From Paracoccus sp. S3-43 (GTDB lineage: Bacteria; Pseudomonadota; Alphaproteobacteria; Rhodobacterales; Rhodobacteraceae): 64,000 bases of DNA. The DNA is taken from NCBI RefSeq assembly GCF_029027965.1, contig NZ_CP119082.1, positions 2,961,001 through 3,025,000 on the forward strand. Direction: 5' to 3'. This document shows, one piece after another, positions 1-9,236 of the stretch. The translations under genes were made by a program, and so were the position numbers. The notes below the pieces were generated by a model. It was not told the DNA's origin. It saw nothing but the letters and a program-made list of their open reading frames with translations, and did not search any database. The first letter of the stretch is position 1. Each line of letters begins with the position of its first letter.

Positions 1-193
1 CGATCACCAGATGCGCGAAATCCGGCTGGCCGGTGATCGGGCACAGGCTGGTGAATTCGGGCTGGGTGAAGCGGACGGCATAGACCTCGCCCGCCTGGGG
101 GTTCGGCACCCTCTCCAGCACGGCCTCCTCGGGGCTGGCGGGCAGGTCGGTCGGGACGCCAAGCTGGGTCAGGGCGTCGGTGTAATGGGCCAT
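1..193 (-). CDS. queF: NADPH-dependent 7-cyano-7-deazaguanine reductase QueF, 5' part
   Basis: The gene starts at 193 (ATG) and runs off the left edge of the window, so about 64 N-terminal codons are visible. The product begins [13 protein letters not shown] and reaches [16 protein letters not shown]. That Cys-containing block is the active-site region of the QueF family, in which the Cys forms a thioimide with the nitrile substrate. QueF reduces preQ0 to preQ1 in queuosine synthesis in the cytoplasm. It is divergent from the globin gene at 295. The C-terminal NADPH-binding part cannot be checked here. The family call is confident because the N-terminal block is distinctive. Confidence 0.85.
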   Translation of the reverse strand, partial: MAHYTDALTQLGVPTDLPASPEEAVLERVPNPQAGEVYAVRFTQPEFTSLCPITGQPDFAHLVI

Positions 194-294
194 CGGGCTT
201 CCTTTCGAGCGGCGCGCGGCCATAGCAGCCGCCGCCCCATGCGTCAAACCGCGCCTTGCGCCGGGGCGGGCCGCGCGCCACATAAGACCCGACC

Positions 295-714
295 ATGAAC
301 AGACAAGCCGCCATGATCCCGCCCCGCTTCGACGTGACCGCCGACCAGATCGACCGCGTGGTGGCCGTCTTCTACGGCGCCGTCCGGCGGCACGAGGTGC
401 TGGGCCCGGTCTTCGCCAACCACGTCGCCGACTGGCCCGCGCACGAGGCGAGGATCGCCGCCTTCTGGCGCAACGCGATCCTCTATGAACGCAGCTATGA
501 CGGCAGCCCGATGCGCGCCCATATGCGGGCGGGCGACGTGCGCGCGGAACATTTCCCGGTCTGGCTGGCGCTGTTCGACGAGACCCTGCGCCGCACCCTG
601 CCGCCGGAAACCGCCCGCGCCTGGTCGGCCCTGGCCCACCGCATCGGCCAGGGCCTGCGCATGGGGGTCGAGGATGTCCGCCCCACCCGCGAAGGCCCGC
701 CGATCCTGCGCTAG
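295..714 (+). CDS. group III truncated hemoglobin
   Basis: A 139-residue protein with the pattern of group III truncated globins: [15 protein letters not shown] at residues 26-40, a W..H..RIAAFWR helix at 47-59, the PMRAH element near 72-76, and a proximal-His candidate H86 in [10 protein letters not shown]. Such heme proteins bind O2 or NO in the cytoplasm; their role is often unknown. M7 (313) is an alternative start. The gene stands alone between the divergent queF and a convergent membrane-protein gene. Its stop codon (712-714) overlaps the neighbour's stop in a shared CTAG, so no untranslated space separates the two. Confidence 0.85.
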   Translation: MNRQAAMIPPRFDVTADQIDRVVAVFYGAVRRHEVLGPVFANHVADWPAHEARIAAFWRNAILYERSYDGSPMRAHMRAGDVRAEHFPVWLALFDETLRRTLPPETARAWSALAHRIGQGLRMGVEDVRPTREGPPILR

Positions 715-1343
715 CGGCGCGGCGGGCGCGCCTTGTAGGTCGGCAGGCTCCAGCCCAGAGCCAGGCTGCCCGCCCGCAGCGCGATCACCACCAGCCCGCA
801 GAAGATCAGCGCCATCGGCCGCGGCATGCCCACGCCGATCAGCGCGACGCCGACCACCGCGCCGCCGAAGGTCGCGGTGACGTAAAGCTCTTTCTGCTTC
901 AGGACCAGCGGCAGTTCGTTGCCCACCACGTCGCGGATCAGCCCGCCGAAGGTGCCGGTGACGACGCCCATCGCCACCGCGACGACCGGCCCGGCGCCGG
1001 TCTCCAGCGCAAGGCCCACACCCGCCGGAACCGCCACGGCCAGCGCGAAGGCGTCCAGCCAGACGATCAGCCGATAACGGCTTTCGAACAGATGCGCGGT
1101 GAAGAACACCACGACCGCCGCGCCCGCCGTCAGCAGGATCAGTTCCGGCCGCTGCACCCAGAAGACCGGATCGCGCCCCAGCACAAGATCGCGCACCGTG
1201 CCGCCGCCGATGCCGGTCAGCGTGGCGAAGAAGACGAAGCCCACGACATCAAGCTGCGCCCGGCTGGCCACCAGGGCGCCCGTCAACGCAAAGACCAGCA
1301 CGCTGGCATAGTCCAGCCACGGGACCAGATCCGCCAGCGTCAC
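711..1343 (-). CDS. trimeric intracellular cation (TRIC) channel family protein, UPF0126/YicG type
   Basis: A 210-residue polytopic membrane protein with two repeats of the family: [20 protein letters not shown] then [12 protein letters not shown] in the first half, and [20 protein letters not shown] in the second. The two G-GG-x-RD motifs are the hallmark of UPF0126, the bacterial relatives of TRIC cation channels. The physiological substrate in bacteria is uncertain. The start is GTG at 1343, overlapping the rnhA stop by 4 nt (GTGA), so it is likely translationally coupled to rnhA. The stop is shared in a CTAG with the convergent globin gene. Confidence 0.85.
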   Translation of the reverse strand: MTLADLVPWLDYASVLVFALTGALVASRAQLDVVGFVFFATLTGIGGGTVRDLVLGRDPVFWVQRPELILLTAGAAVVVFFTAHLFESRYRLIVWLDAFALAVAVPAGVGLALETGAGPVVAVAMGVVTGTFGGLIRDVVGNELPLVLKQKELYVTATFGGAVVGVALIGVGMPRPMALIFCGLVVIALRAGSLALGWSLPTYKARPPRR

Positions 1344-1807
1344 CCCGTGGCCCTTACGGGCTTGAAGGGCGCCATGCCCGCGCGGGCCAGTTCGTCGGCG
1401 CGTTCGTTTTCGGGGTGGCCCGCATGGCCCTTGATCCAGGCCCAGGTCACGTCATGGCGCCGCCGCGCCTCGTCCAGGCGCTGCCACAATTCGGCATTCT
1501 TGACGGGCTTGCGGTCGGCGGTGCGCCAGCCGTTCTTCTTCCAGCCGTGGATCCACTGGGTCACGCCGTTCTTCACATAGGCGCTGTCGGTGGTGATGGT
1601 GATCGCGGTGGGCCGGGCCAGAACCTCCAGCGCGCTGATCGCGGCCATCAGCTCCATCCGGTTGTTGGTGGTCAGCGCCTCGCCCCCGGCCAGTTCGCGC
1701 TCCTTGACGACGGTATCCCCGTCCATGGCGCGCATCAGCACGCCCCAGCCGCCGGGGCCGGGATTGCCGCTGCACGCGCCGTCGGTCCAGGCGAACAGAT
1801 CAGCCAT
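1340..1807 (-). CDS. rnhA: ribonuclease HI
   Basis: A 155-residue protein that degrades the RNA strand of RNA:DNA hybrids, for example Okazaki primers. It begins [20 protein letters not shown], the canonical strand with the first metal-ligand Asp, followed by [10 protein letters not shown] (catalytic Glu), [12 protein letters not shown] (Asp) and the C-terminal [16 protein letters not shown] chose ATG 1807 because it gives the canonical N-terminus; a start at 1819 adds only MRGW. The start overlaps the stop codon of the short GST remnant upstream and the stop overlaps the TRIC start, so the three may be read from one transcript. Confidence 0.93.
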   Translation of the reverse strand: MADLFAWTDGACSGNPGPGGWGVLMRAMDGDTVVKERELAGGEALTTNNRMELMAAISALEVLARPTAITITTDSAYVKNGVTQWIHGWKKNGWRTADRKPVKNAELWQRLDEARRRHDVTWAWIKGHAGHPENERADELARAGMAPFKPVRATG

Positions 1808-1949
1808 CCAGCCCCGCATATCCCGGCAGCGCGGCGACGCGATCCAGCCAGCGGTTCACCGCCGCAAACCGCGCCATGTCGAAACCGCCCTTGGTGCCCG
1901 CCCTGACCTTGTCGCTGTTGCCCGAAGAGGGCATCGAATAAAGCCGCAT
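1800..1949 (-). pseudogene. internally deleted glutathione S-transferase remnant (49 codons)
   Basis: An open frame of 49 codons begins MRLYSMPSSGNSDKVR, which matches the start of GST N-terminal thioredoxin folds (typically MRLYSMPSSGNSYKVRL). It then jumps to [20 protein letters not shown], which matches the last helices of the GST C-terminal domain. About 150 central codons of a normal 200-residue GST are missing, yet the frame is kept and ends at TGA 1802-1800, overlapping the rnhA ATG. This looks like an in-frame deletion. The peptide is unlikely to be an active GST, but its translation could couple to rnhA. Identification rests on motif recall, not alignment. Confidence 0.6.
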
Positions 1950-1954
1950 CCGTT

Positions 1955-1998
1955 CTTTGCCTTGGTCCAAATATCCTCGGGGGGGCCGCCGGTTGGCC
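1955..1998 (-). repeat. GGATATTTG-type intergenic element, copy A, downstream of ispH
   Basis: Read on the minus strand, just after the ispH stop, there is a C-run followed by GAGGATATTTGGACCAAGG and an AAAG tail. The same arrangement (C-run, GGATATTTG, two bases, CCAAG, three bases, AAG) occurs at 13512-13545 on the plus strand, and a diverged version occurs at 27183-27241. In this copy the hairpin part is weak (GGCC, 7 nt, GGCC). Orientation and position suggest a role at the 3' end of ispH. Confidence 0.55.
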
Positions 1999-2005
1999 TG
2001 CGCCG

Positions 2006-2962
2006 TCAGGCGCTTTCTCGCAGCACCTTCGGCACCTTGAATTCGACGTTTTCCTGCGCCGTCTCGACGATCTCGACCGTCACGTCATAGCGGGCGCGGA
2101 AGGCGTCGATCACCTCGTTCACCAGCACCTCGGGGGCGCTTGCGCCCGCCGTGACGCCCACCGCCGTCGCGCCGTCGATGGCGCGCCAGTCGATCTGGTC
2201 GGCGCGCATCACCAGCTGCGAATAGGCGCAGCCCGCCGCCCGCCCGACCTCGACCAGCCGTTTCGAGTTCGAGGAATTGGGCGCCCCGATCACCAGCAGC
2301 GCGTCGATCTTGTGCGCGATCGCCTTGACGGCGGCCTGCCGGTTGGTGGTGGCATAGCAGATGTCTTCGCGCGCGGGGCCGTGGATGGCGGGAAAACGCG
2401 CCTTCAGCGCCGCGACGATTTCGGCGGTGTCGTCCACCGACAGCGTGGTCTGGGTGATGAAGGCCAGCCGCCCCGGATCGCGCGGGGCGAGGCGAGCCAC
2501 ATCCTCGGCCGTCTCGACCAGGATCACCTCGCCCTCGGGCAGTTGGCCCATGGTGCCCAGCACCTCGGGGTGGCCCGCATGGCCGATCATCACCATCTGC
2601 AACCCCTCGGCATGATGGCGGGCGGCTTCGGTATGGACCTTGGTCACAAGCGGGCAGGTCGCGTCCACATGGATCATGTTGCGCCGCCGCGCCTCGGCGG
2701 GGACGGCCTTGGGCACGCCATGGGCCGAAAAGATCACCGGGCGGTCGTCGGGCACCTCGTCCAGTTCCTCGACGAAGACCGCGCCCTGGTCGCGCAGGCT
2801 GTCGACGACGAACTTGTTGTGGACGATCTCGTGGCGGACATAGACGGGGGCGCCCCATTTCTGCAACGCCAGTTCGACGATCTTGATGGCGCGGTCCACG
2901 CCCGCGCAGAACCCGCGCGGCGCGGCAAGATACAGCATCAGGGGCGGTTTCGCGTGTTCCAT
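2006..2962 (-). CDS. ispH: 4-hydroxy-3-methylbut-2-enyl diphosphate reductase (IspH/LytB)
   Basis: A 318-residue enzyme of the MEP isoprenoid pathway that reduces HMBPP to IPP and DMAPP using a 4Fe-4S cluster. The three conserved cluster cysteines are visible: C19 in PRGFCAG, C103 in [11 protein letters not shown] and C202 in [11 protein letters not shown]. The catalytic Glu is in GHAGHPEV (E133), and the substrate-binding NSSNSKRL block follows. Length is typical. It is divergent from a GST gene at 3073 and followed by a repeated terminator-like element. Confidence 0.95.
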   Translation of the reverse strand: MEHAKPPLMLYLAAPRGFCAGVDRAIKIVELALQKWGAPVYVRHEIVHNKFVVDSLRDQGAVFVEELDEVPDDRPVIFSAHGVPKAVPAEARRRNMIHVDATCPLVTKVHTEAARHHAEGLQMVMIGHAGHPEVLGTMGQLPEGEVILVETAEDVARLAPRDPGRLAFITQTTLSVDDTAEIVAALKARFPAIHGPAREDICYATTNRQAAVKAIAHKIDALLVIGAPNSSNSKRLVEVGRAAGCAYSQLVMRADQIDWRAIDGATAVGVTAGASAPEVLVNEVIDAFRARYDVTVEIVETAQENVEFKVPKVLRESA

Positions 2963-3072
2963 GATGCCTGAGGTAGCGCGGCGGGGCCGTTTCGTCCAGC
3001 CGCAAGCCCGTCACAAGCTTGCAATACCATCCCCGCCGCGCCACCATCGCAACCCAACGGAAGGGGATCACC

Positions 3073-3684
3073 ATGAGACTGTTCTACGCACCGGGAACCT
3101 GCGCCCTGGCCCCCTGGATCGCGCTTCGCTGGGCGGGCGCGGCTTTTGAGGCGGTAAAGGTCGATTACGCGTCCGCCGAGTTCAAGCGCGTCAACCCGCT
3201 GGCGCAGGTGCCCGCGCTCGATCTGGGCGGGCCGCGCGCGATGACCCAGGCGGATGCGATCCTTGGATATATCGCCGAAACCCATCCCGCCGCCCGGCTT
3301 GGCCCCGACGGCGACACGATGGGCCGGTTCGAATTCGCCGAAGCCATGTCCTTCCTGACCGGCGACTTCCATCCGGCCTTCTGGCCGCTGTTCGCCCCGC
3401 AGCGCTTCACCGCCGATCATTCGCAGCCGTCGCTGGACCATGTGAAAAAGGCGGCCGAGGCGCGGGTGGATCGGGTGATGGCCTATCTGGACGACCTGAT
3501 CGGCGCGGGCGGCCATCTCTATCGCGACCGCCGCACGGTGGCCGATGCCTATGCCTTCGTCATGGCGCGATGGTCGGCCAAGGTGGCGAAGACCTGGAAG
3601 GATTATCCGAACGTCGCGCGCCTGTTCGAGTGGATGAACGAGGATGCCGATGTGAAGGAAGTGCTGCGCCTGTCAGCCGCCTGA
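3073..3684 (+). CDS. glutathione S-transferase
   Basis: A 203-residue two-domain GST. The N-terminal thioredoxin fold starts [18 protein letters not shown] (beta-class-like, with a Cys at position 10) and has the cis-Pro element LAQVPALDL and the glutathione-contacting [10 protein letters not shown]. The helical C-terminal domain contains the N-capping-type [16 protein letters not shown] chose ATG 3073 because an AAGGGGA ribosome-binding site lies just upstream. The 3' end overlaps the convergent cobQ by 12 nt. The substrate is unknown. It is the intact counterpart of the GST remnant at 1800-1949 but begins differently, so it is not the parent copy. Confidence 0.85.
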   Translation: MRLFYAPGTCALAPWIALRWAGAAFEAVKVDYASAEFKRVNPLAQVPALDLGGPRAMTQADAILGYIAETHPAARLGPDGDTMGRFEFAEAMSFLTGDFHPAFWPLFAPQRFTADHSQPSLDHVKKAAEARVDRVMAYLDDLIGAGGHLYRDRRTVADAYAFVMARWSAKVAKTWKDYPNVARLFEWMNEDADVKEVLRLSAA

Positions 3685-5109
3685 GGCGACGGCCAGCAGC
3701 CCGTCCACATCCAGATGCGCTTCCAGATGGTCGGCCAGATCGTCCAGCACCCGGTCCACCCCGGCCTCGTATCCCGGCTGCGAGGGCGCGCCCAGCCGCG
3801 CCAGCCAGGCGGCGCGGAAGGCGTCGCCCGAAAACAGCCCGTGCAGATAGGTGCCCGCCACCCGGCCATCGGCGCTGACCGCGCCGTCGGGACCGGGGAT
3901 ATGGGCAAAGGGCCGCGCGCAGTCGGGACCGGCGCTGCGGCCCATATGGATCTCGTATCCCGTCACCGGCTGGCCGAGCGCGGTGCCGGTGATCCGCTCC
4001 AGCCGCTTGTCGGGGGCCATCGCGGTCTCCACGTCCAGCAGGCCCAGGCCCGCGACCTCGCCCGCCCTGCCGTCGCTGCCCGAAGGGTCGCGGATCACCC
4101 GGCCCAGCATCTGATAGCCGCCGCAGATGCCCAGCACATGCCCGCCGCGCCGGTGATGGGCGATCAGGTCGATGTCCCAGCCCTGCGCGCGCAGGAAGGC
4201 CAGATCGCCCAAGGTCGATTTCGTGCCGGGCAGGATCACCAGACCGGCATCGCCGGGGATCGCGCGGCCAGGCCCCAGCATGGTCAGCCGCAGGCCGGGC
4301 TCGGCCGCCAGCGGGTCGAGGTCGTCGAAATTCGCGATCCGCGACAGGCAGAGGCAGACGACATGCGGCCCCTGCCCTTGCGAGGCGCGCAGGTCCACCG
4401 CATCCTCGGCGGGCAGCCTGTGCGCATCCGCGAACCACGGCACCAGGCCGAAGCAGCGCCAGCCCGTGCGCGCCCCGATCAGCCGATAGCCGTCGTCGAA
4501 CAGGCGCGGATCGCCCCGGAACTTGTTGACCAGAAAGCCCCGGATCATCGCCGCGTCGTCAGGGTCGATCACCGCCTGGGTGCCGACGATCTGCGCGATC
4601 ACCCCGCCCCGGTCGATATCGCCCGCCAGCACCACCGGCACGCCCGCCGCCCGCGCGAAGCCCATATTGGCGATGTCGCGGGGGCGCAGGTTCACCTCGG
4701 CCGGGCTGCCCGCGCCTTCGACGATCACCAGATCATGGGCGGCGGTCAGGCGGGCGAAGCTGTCCATCACCCCCGCCAGCAGGCGCGGACGCAGCGCGGC
4801 ATAATCGCGCGCCTCGGCCCGCGCCACCGCGCGGCCGTGCAGGATCACCTGCGCGCCGGTGTCGGTCTCGGGCTTCAGCAGGACCGGGTTCATGTCGGTC
4901 ACGGGTTCCAGCCCGCAGGCCCGCGCCTGCAAGGCCTGCGCGCGGCCGATTTCCCCGCCATCCGCCGTCACGGCGGCGTTGTTCGACATGTTCTGCGGCT
5001 TGAAGGGCGCGACCGACAGGCCCCGGCGCTGCGCCGCGCGGCACAAGCCCGCCACCAGCAGCGACTTTCCGACATTCGATCCGGTGCCCTGGATCATCAG
5101 CGCAGGCAT
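3673..5109 (-). CDS. cobQ: cobyric acid synthase CobQ
   Basis: A 478-residue amidotransferase that amidates adenosylcobyrinic acid a,c-diamide at positions b, d, e and g in cobalamin synthesis. The N-terminal dethiobiotin-synthetase-like ATPase has the P-loop GTGSNVGKS (residues 8-16) and KPQNMSNN. The C-terminal class I glutaminase domain has the nucleophile block [12 protein letters not shown] and a late TYLHGLF with the catalytic His. Length is typical. No cobalamin riboswitch fits in the 72 bp between it and the divergent secG, and no other cob genes are in the window. Confidence 0.94.
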   Translation of the reverse strand: MPALMIQGTGSNVGKSLLVAGLCRAAQRRGLSVAPFKPQNMSNNAAVTADGGEIGRAQALQARACGLEPVTDMNPVLLKPETDTGAQVILHGRAVARAEARDYAALRPRLLAGVMDSFARLTAAHDLVIVEGAGSPAEVNLRPRDIANMGFARAAGVPVVLAGDIDRGGVIAQIVGTQAVIDPDDAAMIRGFLVNKFRGDPRLFDDGYRLIGARTGWRCFGLVPWFADAHRLPAEDAVDLRASQGQGPHVVCLCLSRIANFDDLDPLAAEPGLRLTMLGPGRAIPGDAGLVILPGTKSTLGDLAFLRAQGWDIDLIAHHRRGGHVLGICGGYQMLGRVIRDPSGSDGRAGEVAGLGLLDVETAMAPDKRLERITGTALGQPVTGYEIHMGRSAGPDCARPFAHIPGPDGAVSADGRVAGTYLHGLFSGDAFRAAWLARLGAPSQPGYEAGVDRVLDDLADHLEAHLDVDGLLAVASGG

Positions 5110-5181
5110 GGTTCACACTCGCTTGCCATCATCTGCCCGGATGACTAGATAGGCGCGTCCGAAAGCGAAAGGCCGAAAGCC

Positions 5182-5676
5182 GTGGAAAACGTCGTCCTGA
5201 CCATCCATCTGATCCTCGCGGTGCTGCTCACCGGGGTGGTGCTGCTGCAACGATCCGAGGGTGGCGGGCTTGGCATGGGCGGCGGCGGGGGCGGCGTCAT
5301 GACCGGCCGCCAGGCGGCCAACGCGCTGACGCGGCTGACCTGGATCTTCGGCATCGCGCTGTTCGTGACCTCGATCGCGCTGACCATCATCGCCGCGCGG
5401 CAGGTGTCCAACAGCTCGATCATGGACCAGCTGGGCGTGCCCGCAGGCCGCCAGGACTCGACGCTGCCGCAGGTTCCGGCCTATGTGCCGCCGCCCTCCA
5501 GCGGCGCGGCGGGCGATCCGCTGACCCCGCCCGCGCCGCAAGGGGCCGCCCCGGCAGCCGATACCGCTGCGCCCGAAGCCCCGGCAACCGAAGCCGCAAC
5601 ACCGGCCGCCGAACCCGTGGCGCCGCCCGCGCCCGCTGCGCCCGCGACCCCGGCCAGCCCGGCGCCCGCCAACTAA
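5182..5676 (+). CDS. secG: preprotein translocase subunit SecG
   Basis: A 164-residue SecG, an auxiliary SecYEG subunit in the inner membrane. Two membrane segments are visible (about residues 3-22 and 51-72). They flank the family signature [18 protein letters not shown], a Gly-rich cytoplasmic loop. The start is GTG at 5182. About 80 C-terminal residues form a low-complexity Pro/Ala tail that is not part of the classic ~110-residue SecG. A short hairpin follows and then pyrG in the same direction. Confidence 0.92.
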   Translation: MENVVLTIHLILAVLLTGVVLLQRSEGGGLGMGGGGGGVMTGRQAANALTRLTWIFGIALFVTSIALTIIAARQVSNSSIMDQLGVPAGRQDSTLPQVPAYVPPPSSGAAGDPLTPPAPQGAAPAADTAAPEAPATEAATPAAEPVAPPAPAAPATPASPAPAN

Positions 5677-5691
5677 GTCACACCAGAAATA

Positions 5692-5712
5692 GGGGCGGCG
5701 CCTTTCCGCCCC
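5692..5712 (+). terminator. hairpin between secG and pyrG
   Basis: A perfect 7-bp stem GGGGCGG / CCGCCCC with a 7-nt loop begins 16 nt after the secG stop. No T-run follows, so it would be a weak or factor-assisted terminator, or an mRNA 3'-end stabiliser. Confidence 0.4.
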
Positions 5713-5843
5713 ACATCAACTTGCGGTTCCTTGCGGCCACGGGGCGAATCGGCTATATCTCAAGTCCCGTGATGCTGGCTGTCCGACGGCCCGCAGCCAA
5801 TCAGAATTTGCATCTCACGCTTTCAGAATTCACGGGGGCCTTC

Positions 5844-7487
5844 ATGGCGCGTTACATCTTCATCACCGGCGGCGTCGTGTCCTCGCTTGGCAAGGGCCTG
5901 GCCTCGGCGGCACTGGGCGCGCTGTTGCAGGCACGGGGCTTCACCGTCAGGCTGCGCAAGCTGGACCCCTATCTGAACGTCGATCCCGGCACCATGTCGC
6001 CCTTCGAACATGGCGAGGTCTTCGTGACCGATGACGGTGCGGAAACCGACCTGGATCTGGGCCATTACGAACGCTTCACCGGCGTCGCCGCGCGGCGCAG
6101 CGACAGCGTTTCGGCGGGGCGGATCTATTCCAACGTGCTGGAAAAGGAACGGCGCGGTGAATATCTGGGCAAGACCATCCAGGTCATTCCCCATGTCACC
6201 AATGAAATCAAGGACTTCCTGGCCCTTGGCGAGGATGAGGCCGATTTCATGCTGTGCGAGATCGGCGGTACGGTGGGCGATATCGAGGGCCTGCCCTTCT
6301 TCGAGGCGATCCGCCAGTTCACCCACGAACGAACGCGCGGCCAGTGCATTCTGATGCATCTGACGTTGCTGCCCTATCTTTCGGCCTCGGGCGAATTGAA
6401 GACCAAGCCCACCCAGCACAGCGTCAAGGAACTGCAATCCATCGGCCTGGCCCCCGACGTGCTGGTCTGCCGGTCCGAACATCCGATCCCGGAAAAGGAA
6501 CGCGCCAAGATCGCGCTGTTCTGCAATGTCCGCCCCGACGCGGTGATCCCCGCCTATGACCTGAAGTCGATCTACCAGGCGCCGCTGGCCTATCATCGCG
6601 CGGGGCTTGACCGCGCCGTGCTGGACGCCTTCCAGATCAGCCCCGCCCCGCGCCCCGACCTGTCGAAATGGGAGGATGTGATCGACCGGCTGGAAAACGC
6701 CGAAGGCGTGGTCCGCATCGCCGTGGTCGGCAAATACACCCAGCTTGAGGATGCCTACAAATCCATCGCCGAGGCGCTGACCCATGGCGGCATGGCCAAC
6801 CGCGTGCGCGTCAAGGCCGACTGGGTGGACAGCGAGAAGCTGGAGGGCGAAGGCGCGCATCTGCTGGACGGCTATCACGGCATCATCGTGCCCGGCGGCT
6901 TCGGCGAACGCGGCACCGAAGGGATGCTGGCCGCCGCGAAATACGCGCGGGAAAAGAAGGTGCCCTATCTGGGCATCTGCCTGGGGATGCAGATGGCGGT
7001 GATCGAGGCCGCGCGCAACCTGGCCGGAATGCCCGACGCCGGATCCGAGGAGTTCGACCACGAGGCGGGCAAGACGCGCTTTACCCCGGTCGTCTATCAC
7101 CTCAAGGAATGGGTGCAGGGCAACTATACGGTGCAGCGCAAGGTCGGCGACGACAAGGGCGGCACGATGCGGCTGGGCGCCTATACCGCGATGCTGACCC
7201 CCGATTCGCGGATCAGCGAAGTCTATGGCGGCGCGACCGAGATCGAGGACCGCCACCGCCACCGCTACGAGGTCGACGCCACCTATCGCGAAGCCCTGGA
7301 ACAGGCGGGGCTGTGCTTCTCGGGCATGTCGCCCGACGGCAAGCTGCCCGAGGCGGTGGAATACGCCGACCACCCCTGGTTCATCGGCGTGCAATCCCAT
7401 CCCGAACTGAAGTCCAAACCCTTCGCCCCCGCGCCGCTGTTCGCGGGATTCATCCGGGCGGCGATGCAGGAAGGGCGGCTGGTCTAA
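5844..7487 (+). CDS. pyrG: CTP synthase
   Basis: A 547-residue enzyme making CTP from UTP, ATP and glutamine. The N-terminal synthetase domain starts [18 protein letters not shown] (P-loop and UTP site) and contains [20 protein letters not shown] and the regulatory [11 protein letters not shown] loop. The C-terminal class I glutaminase has PGGFGERG, the nucleophile block LGICLGMQ and the His-Glu pair in VQSHPEL. ATG 5844 gives the canonical N-terminus and usual length; the frame extends upstream but without family sequence. A GCCGCC/GGCGGC hairpin follows the stop. Confidence 0.96.
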   Translation: MARYIFITGGVVSSLGKGLASAALGALLQARGFTVRLRKLDPYLNVDPGTMSPFEHGEVFVTDDGAETDLDLGHYERFTGVAARRSDSVSAGRIYSNVLEKERRGEYLGKTIQVIPHVTNEIKDFLALGEDEADFMLCEIGGTVGDIEGLPFFEAIRQFTHERTRGQCILMHLTLLPYLSASGELKTKPTQHSVKELQSIGLAPDVLVCRSEHPIPEKERAKIALFCNVRPDAVIPAYDLKSIYQAPLAYHRAGLDRAVLDAFQISPAPRPDLSKWEDVIDRLENAEGVVRIAVVGKYTQLEDAYKSIAEALTHGGMANRVRVKADWVDSEKLEGEGAHLLDGYHGIIVPGGFGERGTEGMLAAAKYAREKKVPYLGICLGMQMAVIEAARNLAGMPDAGSEEFDHEAGKTRFTPVVYHLKEWVQGNYTVQRKVGDDKGGTMRLGAYTAMLTPDSRISEVYGGATEIEDRHRHRYEVDATYREALEQAGLCFSGMSPDGKLPEAVEYADHPWFIGVQSHPELKSKPFAPAPLFAGFIRAAMQEGRLV

Positions 7488-7492
7488 CGCGC

Positions 7493-7510
7493 GCCGCCCC
7501 TTTCGGCGGC
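7493..7510. terminator. short hairpin between convergent pyrG and NYN gene
   Basis: GCCGCC, a 6-nt loop CCTTTC and GGCGGC lie 5 nt after the pyrG stop in a 51-bp convergent gap. There is no T-run on either strand, so the terminator role is tentative. Confidence 0.35.
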
Positions 7511-7538
7511 CCGCAGTGGATGCGCGGGTCTTCGCAAT

Positions 7539-8090
7539 TCAGCCCTCGCCCGACTGCTGTTCCCGCGGCGGCCTGCCGACGATATCGCGCAGCGCGTCCA
7601 GCTCGATGAAGTTGTCCGCCTGCCTGCGCAGATCATCCGCGATCATCGGCGGCTGGCTGCGGATCGTGGACACCACGGACACGCGCACGCCCTGGCGCTG
7701 CAAGGCCTCGATCAGCGGGCGGAAATCGCCGTCGCCGGAAAAGATCACCGCATGGTCCAGCCGGGGGGCAAGCTGCATGGCGTCGATGGTCAGCTCGATG
7801 TCCATGTTGCCCTTGATCTTCCGGCGGCCCATCGTGTCGGTATATTCCTTGGCGGGCTTCGTCACCACGCAATAGCCGTTATAGTGCAGCCAGTCGACCA
7901 GCGGGCGGATCGGGGAATAATCCTCGCCCTCCATCAGCGCGGTATAGTAATAGGCGCGCATCAGCTTGCCGCGCCGGTCGAATTCCTGCCTCAGCAGCTT
8001 GTAGTCGATATCGAAGCCCAGGGCCTTGGCCGAAGCATAGAGATTGGCTCCGTCGATGAAGATCGCCAGGCGATCATCCTTGTAAAACAT
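7539..8090 (-). CDS. NYN-domain (LabA/DUF88 family) putative ribonuclease
   Basis: A 183-residue protein with a PIN-like NYN fold: DRLAIFIDGANLYAS at the N-terminus with the first acidic residue D13, GNMDIELTIDAM in the middle, and VIFSGDGDFRPLIEAL, which supplies the other acidic metal ligands. NYN proteins are predicted metal-dependent RNA nucleases; the target here is unknown. ATG 8090 was chosen because the domain begins right after it; the frame continues upstream without recognisable sequence. It is divergent from folK. Confidence 0.85.
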   Translation of the reverse strand: MFYKDDRLAIFIDGANLYASAKALGFDIDYKLLRQEFDRRGKLMRAYYYTALMEGEDYSPIRPLVDWLHYNGYCVVTKPAKEYTDTMGRRKIKGNMDIELTIDAMQLAPRLDHAVIFSGDGDFRPLIEALQRQGVRVSVVSTIRSQPPMIADDLRRQADNFIELDALRDIVGRPPREQQSGEG

Positions 8091-8181
8091 TTTTGTTGCC
8101 TTCAATGAAACTGCTCGTTCAACACGCGGGCGAAGCGCGCCATGACGGCCTTCGCGGACTTCATAGAACGAACAGGGGCCT

Positions 8182-8781
8182 ATGGAAAACTTGTCTTTCG
8201 GTATCGTTTCCCTGGGCGCGAACCTGCCCTCGGCACGGGGCGACGCGGCCCGGACCCTGCGCGATGCCCTGGCGATTCTGCACGCAAGCCCGGATATTTC
8301 AATGGAAAGGATCAGCCGCATCTGGCGCACGCCCGCCTTTCCGCAGGGGTCGGGCCCCGATTACGCCAATGCGGTGGCGGCGATTCGCACCGGCCTGGCA
8401 CCACAGGATCTGCTGGACCGCCTGCACGGGATCGAGGCCGATTTCGGGCGCGACCGCGGCACCGGCCGCTGGTCGGCGCGGGTGCTGGATCTGGACCTGA
8501 TCGCCCTGGACGACCTGATCCTGCCCGATGCCGCGACGCTGCGGCACTGGATGGACCTGCCCCCGGATCGCCAGCGGGTCACGGCGCCCGACCGGCTGAT
8601 CCTGCCCCATCCCCGGATGGCCGATCGCGGCTTCGTCCTGGCCCCCCTGGCCGAGATCGCGCCCGGCTGGCGCCACCCCTTGACCGGGCGGCCGGTGTCG
8701 GAGATGCTGGCGCGACTTGGACCCGATGCCCTGTCGGGCATGACACCGCTTGCGCCCGGCAGCGGGCTTGCCGAGGCTTGA
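8182..8781 (+). CDS. folK: 6-hydroxymethyl-7,8-dihydropterin pyrophosphokinase
   Basis: A 199-residue HPPK that transfers pyrophosphate from ATP to hydroxymethyl-dihydropterin in folate synthesis. Visible motifs are VSLGANLP at the start, the RISRIWRTPAFP loop, the GRDRGTGRWSARVLDLDLI block with the DLDL magnesium ligands, and LPHPRMADRGFVLAPLAEIAP. Length is slightly above the usual ~160-190. It lies upstream of rpoZ in the same direction with a 71-bp gap. Confidence 0.93.
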   Translation: MENLSFGIVSLGANLPSARGDAARTLRDALAILHASPDISMERISRIWRTPAFPQGSGPDYANAVAAIRTGLAPQDLLDRLHGIEADFGRDRGTGRWSARVLDLDLIALDDLILPDAATLRHWMDLPPDRQRVTAPDRLILPHPRMADRGFVLAPLAEIAPGWRHPLTGRPVSEMLARLGPDALSGMTPLAPGSGLAEA

Positions 8782-8852
8782 CAATGGCGCATGGGGCGTT
8801 CAAAACCTCGGTTTCGCCCCCGATACCCGATTCGCAACTGCACAGGTGAGAC

Positions 8853-9206
8853 ATGGCCCGCGTAACGGTCGAAGACTGCGTCGACAAAGTCCCGAACCGC
8901 TTTGATCTGGTGATGCTGGCCTCGCATCGCGCGCGAGAGATCGCCGCAGGCAGCCCGCCGACGGTGGATCGCGACAACGACAAGAACCCGGTCGTCGCCC
9001 TGCGCGAAATCGCCGAGGAAACCCAGCCGGTGGACGACCTGCGCGAACGGATGATCGAATCGACCCAGACCCAGATCGAGGTCGATGAGCCGGAAGAAGA
9101 TGCCATGGCCCTGCTGCTGGGTGCCGAGGTGGATCGCCCCCGCCCTGCCGACGAGGAATCCGAGGAACGGATGCTGCGCATGATGCTGGAAGCGAACCAG
9201 CGTTAA
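8853..9206 (+). CDS. rpoZ: DNA-directed RNA polymerase subunit omega
   Basis: A 117-residue omega subunit that helps fold and assemble beta-prime and, in proteobacteria, forms part of a (p)ppGpp site on RNA polymerase. The conserved segment is [21 protein letters not shown], followed by the RAREI helix and [10 protein letters not shown]. The acidic C-terminal extension is typical of alphaproteobacteria. It is followed 30 bp later by the (p)ppGpp synthetase gene, a conserved and functionally meaningful pairing. Confidence 0.95.
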   Translation: MARVTVEDCVDKVPNRFDLVMLASHRAREIAAGSPPTVDRDNDKNPVVALREIAEETQPVDDLRERMIESTQTQIEVDEPEEDAMALLLGAEVDRPRPADEESEERMLRMMLEANQR

Positions 9207-9236
9207 GGTCACGAAAACAGGGGTCTTCGGCAAAGA

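Noticed and set aside
5110-5181. Cobalamin riboswitch upstream of cobQ
   Set aside because: Only 72 bp separate cobQ from secG, too short for the ~200-nt aptamer, and no B12-box-like sequence is seen.
5677-5843. Upstream extension of pyrG (additional 41 codons)
   Set aside because: The added residues do not resemble CTP synthase, which starts at the ATG at 5844.
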